Positions 46,390 to 55,931 of a DNA stretch of 64,000 nt are shown in pieces. The notes under the pieces were generated by a model. It saw only the letters and a program-made list of their open reading frames with translations, was not told where the DNA came from and ran no database searches. Each line of letters begins with the position of its first letter. Position 1 is the first letter of the stretch. Where the stretch lies: NCBI GenBank assembly GCA_900543025.1, contig UQPP01000001.1, forward strand, positions 1-64,000. The letters run 5' to 3'. Made by a program: the position numbers and the translations under genes. The stretch comes from an uncultured Collinsella sp. GTDB taxonomy: Bacteria > Actinomycetota > Coriobacteriia > Coriobacteriales > Coriobacteriaceae.

Positions 46390-48533
46390 TTGCGCCTGCC
46401 GCCTCCGTTGGCGCCCTGCCGTCCCTGGGCCGCGCGGTTGCGGCCGGCAGTGTTCTGCGCGCGCGACATGCCGCCGTGACCCTTGCTGCCCTTAGGCCCC
46501 TTGCCGGCGCCGCCAGCGCCACCGTGGGCCTTGCCGCCCTTATTGCCGGCGCCATGTCCGCCGCCAGCAGACGTCTCGCCCGGTCGCGGCGGCACGGGAC
46601 GGATCAGGCAATGCTTGGTGTAGCCGATCAGATCGCGGCGGCCGGCCTTCTCCAGCGCCTCACGTACCAGCTTGTAGTTCTCGGGCTTGCGATACTGGAT
46701 GAGCGCGCGTTGCATGGCCTTCTCGTGCGGGTCGCGCGCCACGTAGATCGGCTCCATGGTGCGCGGGTCCACGCCGGTGTAGTACATGCAGGTCGACATG
46801 GTGGACGGCGTGGGGTAGAAGTCCTGCACCTGCTCGGGCATGTAGCCCATGTCGCGCACGGCCTCGGCAAGGTCCACGGCTTCCTTCATCGTCGAGCCGG
46901 GATGGCTCGAGATCAGATATGGCACCACGTACTGCTTGAGTCCGTACTCGCGGTTCAAACGTTCAAATTTACGGCAGAACGCGTCGTAGACGGAGCGGCT
47001 CGGCTTGCCCATCACGGACAGCACCGCGTCGCTCACGTGCTCGGGCGCTACGCGCAGCTGGCCCGAGACGTGATGTTCCAACAGCTCGCGCAAAAACTCG
47101 TCCGAGGCATCGGCCATGGTGTAGTCAAAGCGGATGCCGCTGCGCACGAAGACCTTCTTGACGCCCGGCAGCTGGCGCAGGTCGCGCAGCAGCTGCGTGT
47201 AGCCGCTCTCGTCGACCACCATGTTCTTGCACACGCTCGGCCATAGGCAGCGCTTGTTCTTGCACACGCCGTGTTTGAGCTGCTTGTCGCAGGCCGGGCG
47301 GCTAAAGTTGGCCGTCGGTCCGCCCACGTCGTTGATGTAGCCCTTGAACTCGGGGTCGTGTGTGAGCAGCTCGGCCTCGCGCATGATCGAGTCGTGGCTG
47401 CGCATCTGCAGCACGCGGCCCTGGTGGAAGGTCAGCGCGCAAAACGAGCACTCACCAAAACAGCCGCGGTTGGAGCTAATGGAAAACTTGATCTCGGCAA
47501 AGGCCGGCACGCCGCCCGCCGCGTCGTAATCGGGATGCCAATCGCGTGCGTAGGGGAGTTCGGCCACCTCGTCCATCTCGTCGGTGGTGAGCGTGGCCGA
47601 CGGTGGGTTCTGCACCACATAGACGCTGTTGGGGTAGGGCTCTACCAGACGATGCCCGGTGATGGGGTCCATGTTCTGCTGCTGTACGTTAAAGCTGCGC
47701 GCGTAATTGAGCTTGTCGGCGGCAAGGTCGTCCCAGCCGGGCAGCAAGTCGTAGTCGTAGACCTCGTCGAGCGAGCTGGTGCGGTAGACGGTGCCGGTGA
47801 TATAGGTGATCTGATCGACGGGCAGCCCCGCGTCGAGCGCGTCGGCGATCTCGACAATCGCGTGCTCGCCCATGCCGTAGATGAGGATGTCGGCGCCCGA
47901 GTCGAGCAGCACCGAGCGCTTGAGCTTATCCTGCCAGTAGTCGTAGTGGGCCAGGCGGCGCAGGCTTGCCTCGATGCCGCCGATAATGATGGGGGCGTCC
48001 TTGAACGTCTGACGGATGAGATTGCCGTAGACCGTGACGGCACGGTTGGGGCGGTGACCTTCCTCGCCGCCGGGGGTATAGGCGTCGGTGTGGCGGCGGT
48101 GCTTGGTCACCGAATAGTGGTTGACCATGGAGTCCATGTTGCCGGCACTGACCAAAAAGCCCAGGCGCGGCTCACCGAGCACGCTGATGCTGGCGGGATC
48201 GGTCCAGTCGGGTTGGCAGATGATGCCCACTTTGTAGCCGTGCGCGTCGAGTACGCGGCTGATGATGGCCATACCAAAGCTGGGGTGGTCCACGTAGGCG
48301 TCGCCGCAGATGTAGATGAAGTCACACTGGTCCCAACCGCGCGCGTCCATATCGGCGCGGCTGACGGGGAGGAACTTATCGCGGCCCGGGCGCCAGGGGC
48401 GGGCAGGCGTCGCTTGGGAATGCTTGGCGCGGGCGACCGTGGCCTGCGCCTTGCCGCCGCGCTTTTGCTGCTGGCCCTGTTTGCCCTGCTGTTCGCGTTG
48501 GCTGTTCTGAGCGTGCTGAGGCTTTTTTGCCAC
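46386..48533 (-). CDS. YgiQ-family radical SAM protein
   Basis: The 715-aa protein has a Lys/Gln-rich N-terminal tail of about 60 residues, a cobalamin-like N-terminal part, and a radical SAM core with the CxxxCxxC motif GCFGECSFCAL near residue 340. A C-terminal domain and an Ala/Gly/Arg-rich low-complexity tail end it. YgiQ proteins are conserved but their substrate is unknown. The GTG start follows GGGAGGGATC; the frame upstream to 48704 would run through a separate divergent leader. The gene ends by overlapping the stop codon of the CPBP gene. Confidence 0.88.
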   Translation of the reverse strand: MAKKPQHAQNSQREQQGKQGQQQKRGGKAQATVARAKHSQATPARPWRPGRDKFLPVSRADMDARGWDQCDFIYICGDAYVDHPSFGMAIISRVLDAHGYKVGIICQPDWTDPASISVLGEPRLGFLVSAGNMDSMVNHYSVTKHRRHTDAYTPGGEEGHRPNRAVTVYGNLIRQTFKDAPIIIGGIEASLRRLAHYDYWQDKLKRSVLLDSGADILIYGMGEHAIVEIADALDAGLPVDQITYITGTVYRTSSLDEVYDYDLLPGWDDLAADKLNYARSFNVQQQNMDPITGHRLVEPYPNSVYVVQNPPSATLTTDEMDEVAELPYARDWHPDYDAAGGVPAFAEIKFSISSNRGCFGECSFCALTFHQGRVLQMRSHDSIMREAELLTHDPEFKGYINDVGGPTANFSRPACDKQLKHGVCKNKRCLWPSVCKNMVVDESGYTQLLRDLRQLPGVKKVFVRSGIRFDYTMADASDEFLRELLEHHVSGQLRVAPEHVSDAVLSVMGKPSRSVYDAFCRKFERLNREYGLKQYVVPYLISSHPGSTMKEAVDLAEAVRDMGYMPEQVQDFYPTPSTMSTCMYYTGVDPRTMEPIYVARDPHEKAMQRALIQYRKPENYKLVREALEKAGRRDLIGYTKHCLIRPVPPRPGETSAGGGHGAGNKGGKAHGGAGGAGKGPKGSKGHGGMSRAQNTAGRNRAAQGRQGANGGGRRN

Positions 48534-48786
48534 GATCCCTCCCGGTGTCTGTATGCTGCACGTAATTGTAACCAGTCTTTTTGGGACGGCGCTAAAAAGA
48601 CTGGTGGAGTACATGAGCTGGTGAGTGAGAGCGTCGCTGAGCCAGTCGTTTGTTTCCAGACTGTGTATCTGCGCGTTGGAGAACCCGTCTCGCGCGCACG
48701 CCATGTTGTCAATGGGTTACAGTATGAACGGCGGTTATGTTTCCGCCAACGCACGAGAGGGTCGTCAACAAGGAGGATGCACGACG

Positions 48787-49503
48787 ATGCAGCGTGCCAA
48801 ACAGATATCAGAGTCCATCGAGCTGGGCATTATCTTGGCGCTCGCCGGTGGCTTTATGGACGTCTATTCGTACATTGGGCGCGATCATGTTTTCGCAAAC
48901 GCGCAGACGGGCAACATCCTGCTTGTGGGCGTGAGCATCTCGGAGGGCAATTGGGCACTTGCGGGGCGCTACTTCTTCCCTGTGGTGTCGTTTGCCGTGG
49001 GCATTATGCTTGCCGACCTGGTACACGAACGGTTTGGCAGCGTGATTCACTGGCGCCAAGTGACGGTGTTCTTTGAAGCCGTCATCTTGCTGGGTGTGAG
49101 CTTTATCCCGGGCGGCAATTTCAACCTGCTCGCCAACTGCCTCACCTCGTTTGCCTGCGGCATGCAGGTCGAGAGCTTCCGCAAGATACATGGTCACGGC
49201 ATCGCCACGACCATGTGCATCGGTAACCTGCGCAATGCGCTGCAAAACGTGGACGACTACATCATCACCCACAAGCGCGGCTTTTTGGAAAACGGCGTGC
49301 TGTACTTTGGCGTGATCTTTACCTTTGTGTTTGGCGCCGTGCTGGGCAACTGGTGTATTGAGCGCATGGGGCTGCACTCCATTGCGGTGGCGAGCGTGCT
49401 GTTGTTTATCGCGTTTGCCATCATGTTTATCGACCGCGAGCGTGACTTGCGCTCTCGCTGGAAGCGCGCCTGCGAAGATTGGAAAGACGCCTGCCAAAAA
49501 TAG
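48787..49503 (+). CDS. DUF1275 (YoaK-like) membrane protein
   Basis: The 238-aa protein has six hydrophobic segments and the family motifs LALAGGFMDVYSYI, FANAQTGNILL and a SFACGMQVESFR block. The function of DUF1275 is not established; a transport or membrane-stress role has been proposed. The ATG at 48787 follows AAGGAGGATG. It stands alone with a terminator at 49558-49586. Confidence 0.85.
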   Translation: MQRAKQISESIELGIILALAGGFMDVYSYIGRDHVFANAQTGNILLVGVSISEGNWALAGRYFFPVVSFAVGIMLADLVHERFGSVIHWRQVTVFFEAVILLGVSFIPGGNFNLLANCLTSFACGMQVESFRKIHGHGIATTMCIGNLRNALQNVDDYIITHKRGFLENGVLYFGVIFTFVFGAVLGNWCIERMGLHSIAVASVLLFIAFAIMFIDRERDLRSRWKRACEDWKDACQK

Positions 49504-49557
49504 CGGCAGGATGTGGCAAGGGGGCAGTCCCCTTGTCAGATAGATCGATAATGGGGA

Positions 49558-49586
49558 GGGGACGGCCATCTCGGCCGCCCCTTTTT
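49558..49586 (+). terminator. Terminator after the DUF1275 gene
   Basis: GGGG-A-CGGCC pairs with GGCCG-CCCC and is followed by TTTTTG. Confidence 0.8.
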
Positions 49587-49618
49587 GTTTAGTGGTCTGG
49601 TGGTGACGATACCAGTTG

Positions 49619-49675
49619 TTGAAACGCTTTAACACTTTTGACGTTCTCACGTGTTTTTTGTTTCAAAAGCGTTAG
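49619..49675. promoter_or_regulatory. Palindromic operator-like region upstream of fucO
   Basis: TTGAAACGCTTTAACAC and GTGTTTTTTGTTTCAAAAGCG form a pair of AACGCTTT/AAAGCGTT half-sites and an inner AACAC/GTGTT. A -10-like TATAGT follows at 49685-49690. LacI-family or Cra-type control is possible. Confidence 0.5.
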
Positions 49676-49732
49676 GATGGGACTTATAGTGCGGGGCGTA
49701 ACGGGTGCTCCGCGCACGATAGGAGGCTATCA

Positions 49733-50899
49733 ATGGCTAATCGTTTCGTTCTCAATACCATCTCTTATCATGGTTCCGGCGCCATCAAGGAGATCCCCGG
49801 CGAGCTCCAGCGTCGCGGCTACAAGAAGATCTTCGTCTGCTCCGACCCCGATCTGGTCAAGTTTGGCGTTACCGCTAAGGTGACCGACGAGCTCGACGCC
49901 GCCGGCATCGCTTGGAGCCTCTACTCCGAGATCAAGCCCAACCCCACTATCCAGAACGTCAAGGACGGCGTCGAGGCCTTCAAGGCCGCCGAGGCTGACG
50001 CTATCGTGACCATCGGTGGCGGCTCCTCCATGGACACCGCTAAGGCCATCGGCATCATCATCAACAATCCCGAGTTCGCTGATGTCCGCAGCCTCGAGGG
50101 CGTTGCTCCCACTAAGAACCACGCCGTGTTCACCATCGCCGTGCCGACGACCGCCGGTACCGCCGCCGAGGTGACCATCAACTACGTCATCACCGACCCC
50201 GAGAAGGTCCGCAAGTTCGTGTGCGTCGACACCAACGACGCCCCCGAGGTCGCCGTCGTCGATCCTGACATGATGGCTTCCATGCCCGCCGGCCTGACCG
50301 CTTCCACTGGTATGGACGCTCTGACCCACGCCATCGAGGGCTACACCACCAAGGGTGCTTGGGAGCTCTCTGACATGTTCCACTTTGAGGCTATTAAGCT
50401 GATCAGCGAGAACCTGCGTGACTCCGTCGCCGAGGCCAAGTCCGGCCAGCCCGGCTCCGGCCGCGAGGGCATGGCCCTTGGCCAGTATGTTGCCGGCATG
50501 GGCTTCTCCAACGTTGGCCTGGGCATCGACCACGCAATGGCTCACACCCTGTCTGCTCACTACGACACCCCGCACGGCGTCGCTTGCGCCATGCTGCTGC
50601 CGATTGCCATGGAATTCAACAAGCCGGTTTGCGCCGAGCGCCTGGCCAAGGTCGCCGTTGCCATGGGCGTTGACACCACGGGCATGAGCACCGACGAGGC
50701 CGCCGACGCCGCTATCGCCGCCGTCAAGCAGCTTTCCGCCGACGTGAACATCCCGCACGTCTGCGAGGCCATGAAGGCCGACGAGATCGAGGTCCTGGCC
50801 AAGGACGCCATGGCCGACGCCTGCTTCCCGGGTAACCCGCGCGAGGCGACGCTCGATGACGTCATCGAGCTCTTCAAGAAGATCTGCCCGGCTGCCTAA
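49733..50899 (+). CDS. fucO: Iron-dependent lactaldehyde reductase (FucO-like)
   Basis: The 388-aa group III dehydrogenase reduces L-lactaldehyde to 1,2-propanediol with NADH, or interconverts similar aldehydes and alcohols. Blocks TIGGGSSMDTAKAIGII, VPTTAGTAAEVTINYVI, GMDALTHAIEGY (Asp and His metal ligands) and HAMAHTLSAHYDTPHG (two further His) match FucO from enteric bacteria closely. No fucose genes adjoin, so the physiological substrate may be broader. The ATG has ATAGGAGGC upstream. The long palindromic element after it (50907-51037) is the main downstream feature. Confidence 0.9.
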   Translation: MANRFVLNTISYHGSGAIKEIPGELQRRGYKKIFVCSDPDLVKFGVTAKVTDELDAAGIAWSLYSEIKPNPTIQNVKDGVEAFKAAEADAIVTIGGGSSMDTAKAIGIIINNPEFADVRSLEGVAPTKNHAVFTIAVPTTAGTAAEVTINYVITDPEKVRKFVCVDTNDAPEVAVVDPDMMASMPAGLTASTGMDALTHAIEGYTTKGAWELSDMFHFEAIKLISENLRDSVAEAKSGQPGSGREGMALGQYVAGMGFSNVGLGIDHAMAHTLSAHYDTPHGVACAMLLPIAMEFNKPVCAERLAKVAVAMGVDTTGMSTDEAADAAIAAVKQLSADVNIPHVCEAMKADEIEVLAKDAMADACFPGNPREATLDDVIELFKKICPAA

Positions 50900-50906
50900 T
50901 TTGGTT

Positions 50907-51037
50907 CGGCGGGCCCCTGCCCGTTAGCCCCACAATCGTCCTCGGACATGTCGGAAGCCCCCGCTGCGCACTTCGTGCGGCGGGGGCTTCCTCCGTCCTG
51001 CGGGAAGATTGTGGGGCTAACGGGCAGGGGCCCGCCG
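50907..51037. repeat. 131-bp element with perfect 31-bp inverted repeats and inner hairpin
   Basis: The outer arms 50907-50937 and 51007-51037 are perfectly complementary over 31 bases (CGGCGGGCCCCTGCCCGTTA... against its reverse). Inside, 50953-50991 is a second strong hairpin, GGAAGCCCCCGC with GCGGGGGCTTCC and GCGCAC/GTGCG. No gene is within. It lies eight bases after fucO and is more elaborate than a terminator. Confidence 0.85.
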
Positions 51038-51156
51038 GCTCGTTATCGTGGCGGGCGCAGTTCTGAGGAGCTCAATGGGTTATCTCGCTAAGTAAAAAGA
51101 TGGTTCGCGGTGGTATTGTTGCTGTGGGTTTAATTCGATATGAAAGGGTGACTTTG

Positions 51157-52185
51157 GTGTCCAAGATGGATTCTACGCTCTCCTATATTACTGACCAGCT
51201 GAAGGCGCTGACTTCTATTGCTTCGCCGACGGGCTATACCCGCGCGGCGACTGATTATCTGATGGAGACCCTGCGCGATATGGGGTTTGGGCCTGAGCGT
51301 TCCAATAAGGGTAACGTGCTCGTTGAGCTTGGTGGTGAGGGTGAGCCGCTCGTGTTGGCGAGCCATGTCGATACCCTGGGCGCTATGGTGCGCTCTATCA
51401 AGGACAATGGTCGTCTGCGCCCCACGACGATCGGCGGGCATCAGTGGTCTACGGCCGATGGCGAGAACTGCACCGTCTACACGCGCGACGGCAATGTGTA
51501 CACGGGTGTGGTCCTCAATACCGAGCCTTCGGCGCATGTGGCCGATGAGCCGGTCAAGACTATCGAGAAGAACATGGAGATCCTGCTCGACGAGAACGTC
51601 GACAGCAAGGACGATGTGCTCGAGCTGGGTATTCAAACCGGCGACATCATCGCTATGGATCCGCGCACCACGGTGACGGAGAGCGGCTACATCAAGAGTC
51701 GCTTCCTTGACGACAAGCTGTCCGCGTCGATTCTGCTGGGTCTGGCCCGCGCCATTGCTGACGGCGAGGTGTCGCTTTCGCGCAAGGTGTCGCTGCTCTT
51801 TACCGTGTACGAGGAGGTCGGCCATGGCGGTGCCTTTGTGCCGGCCGACACGCGCGAGATGATCAGCGTGGACATGGGCTGCGTGGGCGACGACCTGGGC
51901 TGCACCGAGCGCATGGTGTCGATTTGCGCCAAGGATTCGGGTGGTCCGTACAACTACGACCTGGTGACCACGCTGTCCAACATCGCGCGCGAGCTGGAGC
52001 TCGATTACGCCATCGATGTGTATCCGCACTACGGCTCGGACGTTGAGGCCACGCTCTCGGCCGGCTACGACATCCGTCACGGCCTGATCGGCCCCGGCGT
52101 TTACGCGAGCCACAACTACGAGCGCAGCCACATGGACGGCGTGCGCAACACCTTCGAGCTCGTCCGCGCCTACGTACAGCGCTAG
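51157..52185 (+). CDS. M42-family metallopeptidase
   Basis: The 342-aa aminopeptidase uses two metals bound by HVDTLG, FLDDKLS, YEEVGHG, SVDMGC and SHNYERSH. These motifs identify the M42 glutamyl/leucyl aminopeptidase family, which trims short peptides in the cytoplasm. The start is uncertain: I choose GTG at 51157, which follows GAAAGGGTGACTTTG; a TTG three bases earlier and an ATG at 51166 are alternatives. A terminator follows. Confidence 0.88.
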   Translation: MSKMDSTLSYITDQLKALTSIASPTGYTRAATDYLMETLRDMGFGPERSNKGNVLVELGGEGEPLVLASHVDTLGAMVRSIKDNGRLRPTTIGGHQWSTADGENCTVYTRDGNVYTGVVLNTEPSAHVADEPVKTIEKNMEILLDENVDSKDDVLELGIQTGDIIAMDPRTTVTESGYIKSRFLDDKLSASILLGLARAIADGEVSLSRKVSLLFTVYEEVGHGGAFVPADTREMISVDMGCVGDDLGCTERMVSICAKDSGGPYNYDLVTTLSNIARELELDYAIDVYPHYGSDVEATLSAGYDIRHGLIGPGVYASHNYERSHMDGVRNTFELVRAYVQR

Positions 52186-52221
52186 GGGAAGCGGTTCATA
52201 GCTTGGCTGACCAATTGCTCT

Positions 52222-52247
52222 AAGGCCCGATTGCTCGGGCCTTTTTT
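52222..52247 (+). terminator. Terminator after the M42 peptidase gene
   Basis: AAGGCCCGA pairs with TCGGGCCTT and is followed by TTTT. Confidence 0.88.
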
Positions 52248-52326
52248 CGCTTCAGTCTGTTTAGTATTATGCTGTATGTAACTAATTAACTTTACGTTTG
52301 GAATACTTAACGAGGTGATGCAGTGT

Positions 52327-53700
52327 ATGGATACATCTGAGTACTTGTCTATGGGTGATGCTGCCCGCCTGTTGGGCGTTACGAAAGCCCGCATATCTCA
52401 GCTTGCCGCATCGGGAACGCTCGTGTGCGATATTGTGGGCGGACGGAAGATGGTTGAGTATGATTCTGCGGTCGCTTATCAAAAGGTCCGCAAACGTGGA
52501 CGCCGTCCTGCGGCCGATGTGGGGCGCAAGTTTACGCTGATGTCCGCCGATTACGAGGTTGCACGTGTTTCGTTTGATCCGACGCGCGAGTTTTCCTTCG
52601 AAATCGCCGAGGTCCTCGATGCGCAACGAATGCCGTTTGGCACGTGCTCGAGCTCTTCTCCAACGGTGAATAAACGGGAGCTCAACGTGTGGTGGGGCCA
52701 TCGGTCGGTGCCTGACGTCCGCCCCGGACTCGTCTCGCGCTATCGTGAACTGGGAATTGCCAGTGGCATCGAGGCTCCGGTTCGGTGCCTGGGTCTCTCG
52801 CTTTCGGATTGCTATTGGCTGCGGCCGGCCGATTGCGGCGAACTCAAATGGCAAAACATCAATTACTTTGAGAACGAATTTGAGCGATCGGCGCCCGAAG
52901 AGCGTTCGGGTTGGCTGGAAGGCATCGGTCTTAAAAATCCGGATAACACGTCCGAGGGTGAGCTCCCTAAATCGTGGATGATTCGCAACGGCGTTCGCGT
53001 TCTGGTCAAGGGATGCGGCATGGACGATCAATGTCCCTTTAACGAGGCGGTTGCAACGGCTCTACATCGTCGCTTGCTGTCAGAGGGTGAGTTTGTTCCT
53101 TATGCGGTTGAGCGGATGTTCGATGCCCCTGTGTGTCTGTGCGACGACTTTCTTGACGGCCGCGAGGAATATGTTCCGGCTGTTTACGTTAAGAACGCCC
53201 TTGGCGGCCAGCGAGGAAACTCGACGTACGACCGGTACTGCCGCTTCCTTGGTAAGCATGGAGCAGACGAGACTGCCGTGAGAAGGTCTATGTCGCAGAT
53301 GATTGTTTGCGACGCCCTTTTGGCCAACAGCGATCGCCATTGGCGAAACTTCGGCATCATCCGCAATGTCGATACCTTGGAGATAAGGCATGCACCGCTG
53401 TTCGATAGCGGCAACTGTCTATGGTATAACGTGCCAACTGCTGTGCTCGCAGCTGGGGAGTTTGGGTTTGCCGCTAAGCCGTTTGGACCCAATCCTTCCG
53501 TCCAGCTGGCGCTTGCGGACTCGCTCGATTGGTTCGACTCATCGCGGCTCAACGGATTTGTTGATGAGGCGATCGAGATTCTTTCGCAGAGCAAGTGGGC
53601 CACGGCGGAGGGCCGGCTCGAGTCCATTCGCCGCGGCCTGGAGCGTCGCGTTATCGAGGTGAATGCTGCTGTTGAAGTGCTTCGACACGTGCGGCGATAA
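52327..53700 (+). CDS. HTH-HipA-like protein kinase fusion
   Basis: The 457-aa protein has an N-terminal helix-turn-helix (about 6-70; SMGDAARLLGVTKARISQLA followed by a basic hinge), then a HipA/CtkA-like kinase fold. The C-terminal half holds the catalytic-type block LLANSDRHWRNFGIIRN near residue 340 and the metal-loop-like APLFDSGNCLW near 360. HipA kinases are toxins controlled by a separate HipB antitoxin; here the DNA-binding part is on the same chain. The ATG at 52327 follows GAGGTGATG at eight bases; earlier in-frame starts overlap that site. A separate antitoxin gene is absent. Whether it phosphorylates a tRNA ligase or another target is not known. Confidence 0.78.
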   Translation: MDTSEYLSMGDAARLLGVTKARISQLAASGTLVCDIVGGRKMVEYDSAVAYQKVRKRGRRPAADVGRKFTLMSADYEVARVSFDPTREFSFEIAEVLDAQRMPFGTCSSSSPTVNKRELNVWWGHRSVPDVRPGLVSRYRELGIASGIEAPVRCLGLSLSDCYWLRPADCGELKWQNINYFENEFERSAPEERSGWLEGIGLKNPDNTSEGELPKSWMIRNGVRVLVKGCGMDDQCPFNEAVATALHRRLLSEGEFVPYAVERMFDAPVCLCDDFLDGREEYVPAVYVKNALGGQRGNSTYDRYCRFLGKHGADETAVRRSMSQMIVCDALLANSDRHWRNFGIIRNVDTLEIRHAPLFDSGNCLWYNVPTAVLAAGEFGFAAKPFGPNPSVQLALADSLDWFDSSRLNGFVDEAIEILSQSKWATAEGRLESIRRGLERRVIEVNAAVEVLRHVRR

Positions 53701-53708
53701 GCCCGCGG

Positions 53709-54809
53709 CTACTTAAGCGCGCCGGTCACGGTGCCGCCGCCGAGGACGATGTCGCCGCGATAGATAACGACGGCCTGGCCGGGGGCGATGGCTCGCTGCG
53801 GCTCGTCAAAAGTCAGTAGCATTTGTCCGTCGGCGCCACGTGTAAGGGTCGCTGCCTGGTCCTTTTGACGGTAGCGGTACTTGGCGCCCAGGCGAATGCC
53901 ACCGGCATCGAGCTCTGCCTCCATGCGGTCGGCAGGGGCGCTCCAGATCCAGTCATTGGCCGTGAGCGCTGCGGCCGTCAGGTCCTCGGCCTCGCCCAGA
54001 TGCACAATGTTGTTGGCGGCATCGACACCCGTTACGTACACGGGATGCGCCATCGCGACGCCCAGGCCCTTGCGCTGGCCAATGGTGTAGCGCAGCGCGC
54101 CGTTGTGGCGCCCGACTACACTGCCGTCGCGCCACACAATGTCGCCCGGTGCGGCGGGATGTCCGCAGCGGCGCTCGATATAGCCCGCGTAGTCGCCGTC
54201 CGCGATAAAGCAGATGTCCTCGCTCTCGGCCTTCTTGGCGTTGATGAAGCCCTGCTCGGCGGCAATGCGGCGCACGTCGCGCTCTTTGTCCAGCCCAGCC
54301 AGCGGAAAGATCGTGCGTGCCAGACGCTCCTGCGTGAGCGAATACAAAAAGTAGCTTTGGTCCTTCTTGGGGTCCTCGCCACGGTGCAGCCGCCAGGTGC
54401 CGTCGGACGCCTGGCTCGTTTTGGCGTAGTGACCTGTGGCGATGTAGTCGCAGCCCATGTCGAGTGCCGCATCGAGCAGCGCGTCAAACTTAATATGGCG
54501 GTTGCAGATGATGCACGGATTGGGCGTCAACCCTTCCTGGTAGGCAGTCACGAAGCGCTCGATAACGTTGCGGTCGAAGGTCTGCTGCAGGTCGAGCACA
54601 TGGTGGGGTATCCCCAGGCGCTCGGCGACAGCCTTTGCATCGGCGATGTCGCGGTCGACCTTACTCATGCCCGTGACGGGATCGGGCGCGGGGCAGGTGA
54701 GGCGCATGGTGGCGCCGACGCATTCGTAGCCCTGGCTTTTGAGCAGGTACGCGGTCACGCTGGAATCGACGCCGCCGCTCATGGCGACGAGCACGCGCTT
54801 GTTGTGCAT
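53709..54809 (-). CDS. mnmA: tRNA-specific 2-thiouridylase MnmA
   Basis: MnmA adds sulfur to U34 of tRNA-Lys, -Glu and -Gln. The 366-aa protein has the PP-loop AMSGGVDSSVTAYLL at the N-terminus, catalytic Cys in NPCIICNRHIKF (about 100), and Cys in SEDICFIADG (about 190), then the RYTIGQRKGLG block. The ATG at 54809 (complement) follows AAGGAGAACC. Both glutamine and glutamate tRNA genes in the window carry CUG/CUC anticodons, so the U34-type isoacceptors it modifies are elsewhere. It is 9 bases from the HipA-like gene, tail to tail. Confidence 0.95.
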   Translation of the reverse strand: MHNKRVLVAMSGGVDSSVTAYLLKSQGYECVGATMRLTCPAPDPVTGMSKVDRDIADAKAVAERLGIPHHVLDLQQTFDRNVIERFVTAYQEGLTPNPCIICNRHIKFDALLDAALDMGCDYIATGHYAKTSQASDGTWRLHRGEDPKKDQSYFLYSLTQERLARTIFPLAGLDKERDVRRIAAEQGFINAKKAESEDICFIADGDYAGYIERRCGHPAAPGDIVWRDGSVVGRHNGALRYTIGQRKGLGVAMAHPVYVTGVDAANNIVHLGEAEDLTAAALTANDWIWSAPADRMEAELDAGGIRLGAKYRYRQKDQAATLTRGADGQMLLTFDEPQRAIAPGQAVVIYRGDIVLGGGTVTGALK

Positions 54810-54838
54810 GGGGAGGTTCTCCTTGGTGGCATGTGGCC

Positions 54839-54877
54839 AAAAAAGAAAAGCGGCGCGGGAGGCTGGTTCCGCGCCGC
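54839..54877 (-). terminator. Terminator after cysK
   Basis: On the minus strand GCGGCGCGGA pairs with TCCCGCGCCGC and is followed by TTTTCTTTTTT. It separates cysK from mnmA. Confidence 0.85.
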
Positions 54878-54992
54878 AGACATTGTAGCAAGTTCGGACG
54901 TCTCGTGGGACACCCTGATTGGATGGACTCAGACTGCCGGGAGAGAGAGGAGACCGGCTCGTCCGTGGGCTCAACCTATGGGCGACAGGCCC

Positions 54993-55931
54993 TTAGTCCT
55001 GGAAGAGCGCCGTGGACAGGTAGCGCTCGCCGGTGTCGGCGAGCAGCGCCACGATGGTCTTACCCTCGTTCTCGGGGCGCTTGGCCAGCTGCAGCGCGGC
55101 CCACACGGCGGCGCCGGACGAAATGCCCACGAGCACGCCCTCCTTGTGGCCCACGGCGCGGCCGGTGGCAAAGGCGTCGTCGTTCTCGACGGGGATGATC
55201 TCGTCATAGATCTGGGTGTCGAGGACGTCGGGCACAAAGCCGGCGCCGATACCCTGGATCTTGTGCGGGCCGGCCTGGCCCTTGGAGAGCACCGGGGAGG
55301 TAGCGGGCTCGACGGCGACGACCTGGATCTCGGGGTTCTGCTCCTTAAGGAACTCGCCCACGCCGGTCACGGTGCCGCCGGTGCCGACGCCGGCGACGAA
55401 GATGTCGACCTTGCCGTCGGTGTCATCCCAGATCTCGGGGCCGGTCGTGGCCTTGTGGATGGCGGGGTTGGCGGGGTTCACAAACTGGCCGGCGATGATG
55501 CTGTTGGGCGTCTCCTTCTGCAGTTCCTCGGCCTTGGCGATGGCGCCCTTCATGCCCTTGGAACCGTCGGTGAGCACGAGCTGTGCGCCATATGCCTGCA
55601 TAAGCTTGCGGCGTTCGACGGACATAGTCTCGGGCATGGTGATGATCACCTTGTAGCCGCGAGCCGCCGCCACCGAGGCGATGCCGACGCCGGTGTTGCC
55701 ACTCGTGGGCTCGATGATGGTGTAGTCGCCGCCGCGCACGAGCTTGCCGGCCTTCTCGGCCTCGTCGATCATGTTCTTGGCGACGCGGTCTTTGACGGAG
55801 CCGGCGGGGTTGAAGTATTCCAGCTTGACGAGCACGCGGGCCTTGAGGTCCTCATCGGCCTCAAAGTGAGTGAGCTCCAGAAGCGGAGTGTGGCCGATAA
55901 GCTGATCGATGGACGTGTAAACATTGCTCAT
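54993..55931 (-). CDS. cysK: Cysteine synthase A
   Basis: CysK joins O-acetylserine and sulfide with PLP to make cysteine. The 312-aa enzyme has PLP-binding Lys in [13 protein letters not shown] (about 44), the [10 protein letters not shown] phosphate loop (about 72) and the [10 protein letters not shown] loop. The ATG has GGAGGTTC upstream. It is divergent from an Rrf2 regulator gene, consistent with cysteine-responsive control. Its leader has an AACCCA/TGGGTT dyad near 55995-56016. Confidence 0.95.
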   Translation of the reverse strand: MSNVYTSIDQLIGHTPLLELTHFEADEDLKARVLVKLEYFNPAGSVKDRVAKNMIDEAEKAGKLVRGGDYTIIEPTSGNTGVGIASVAAARGYKVIITMPETMSVERRKLMQAYGAQLVLTDGSKGMKGAIAKAEELQKETPNSIIAGQFVNPANPAIHKATTGPEIWDDTDGKVDIFVAGVGTGGTVTGVGEFLKEQNPEIQVVAVEPATSPVLSKGQAGPHKIQGIGAGFVPDVLDTQIYDEIIPVENDDAFATGRAVGHKEGVLVGISSGAAVWAALQLAKRPENEGKTIVALLADTGERYLSTALFQD

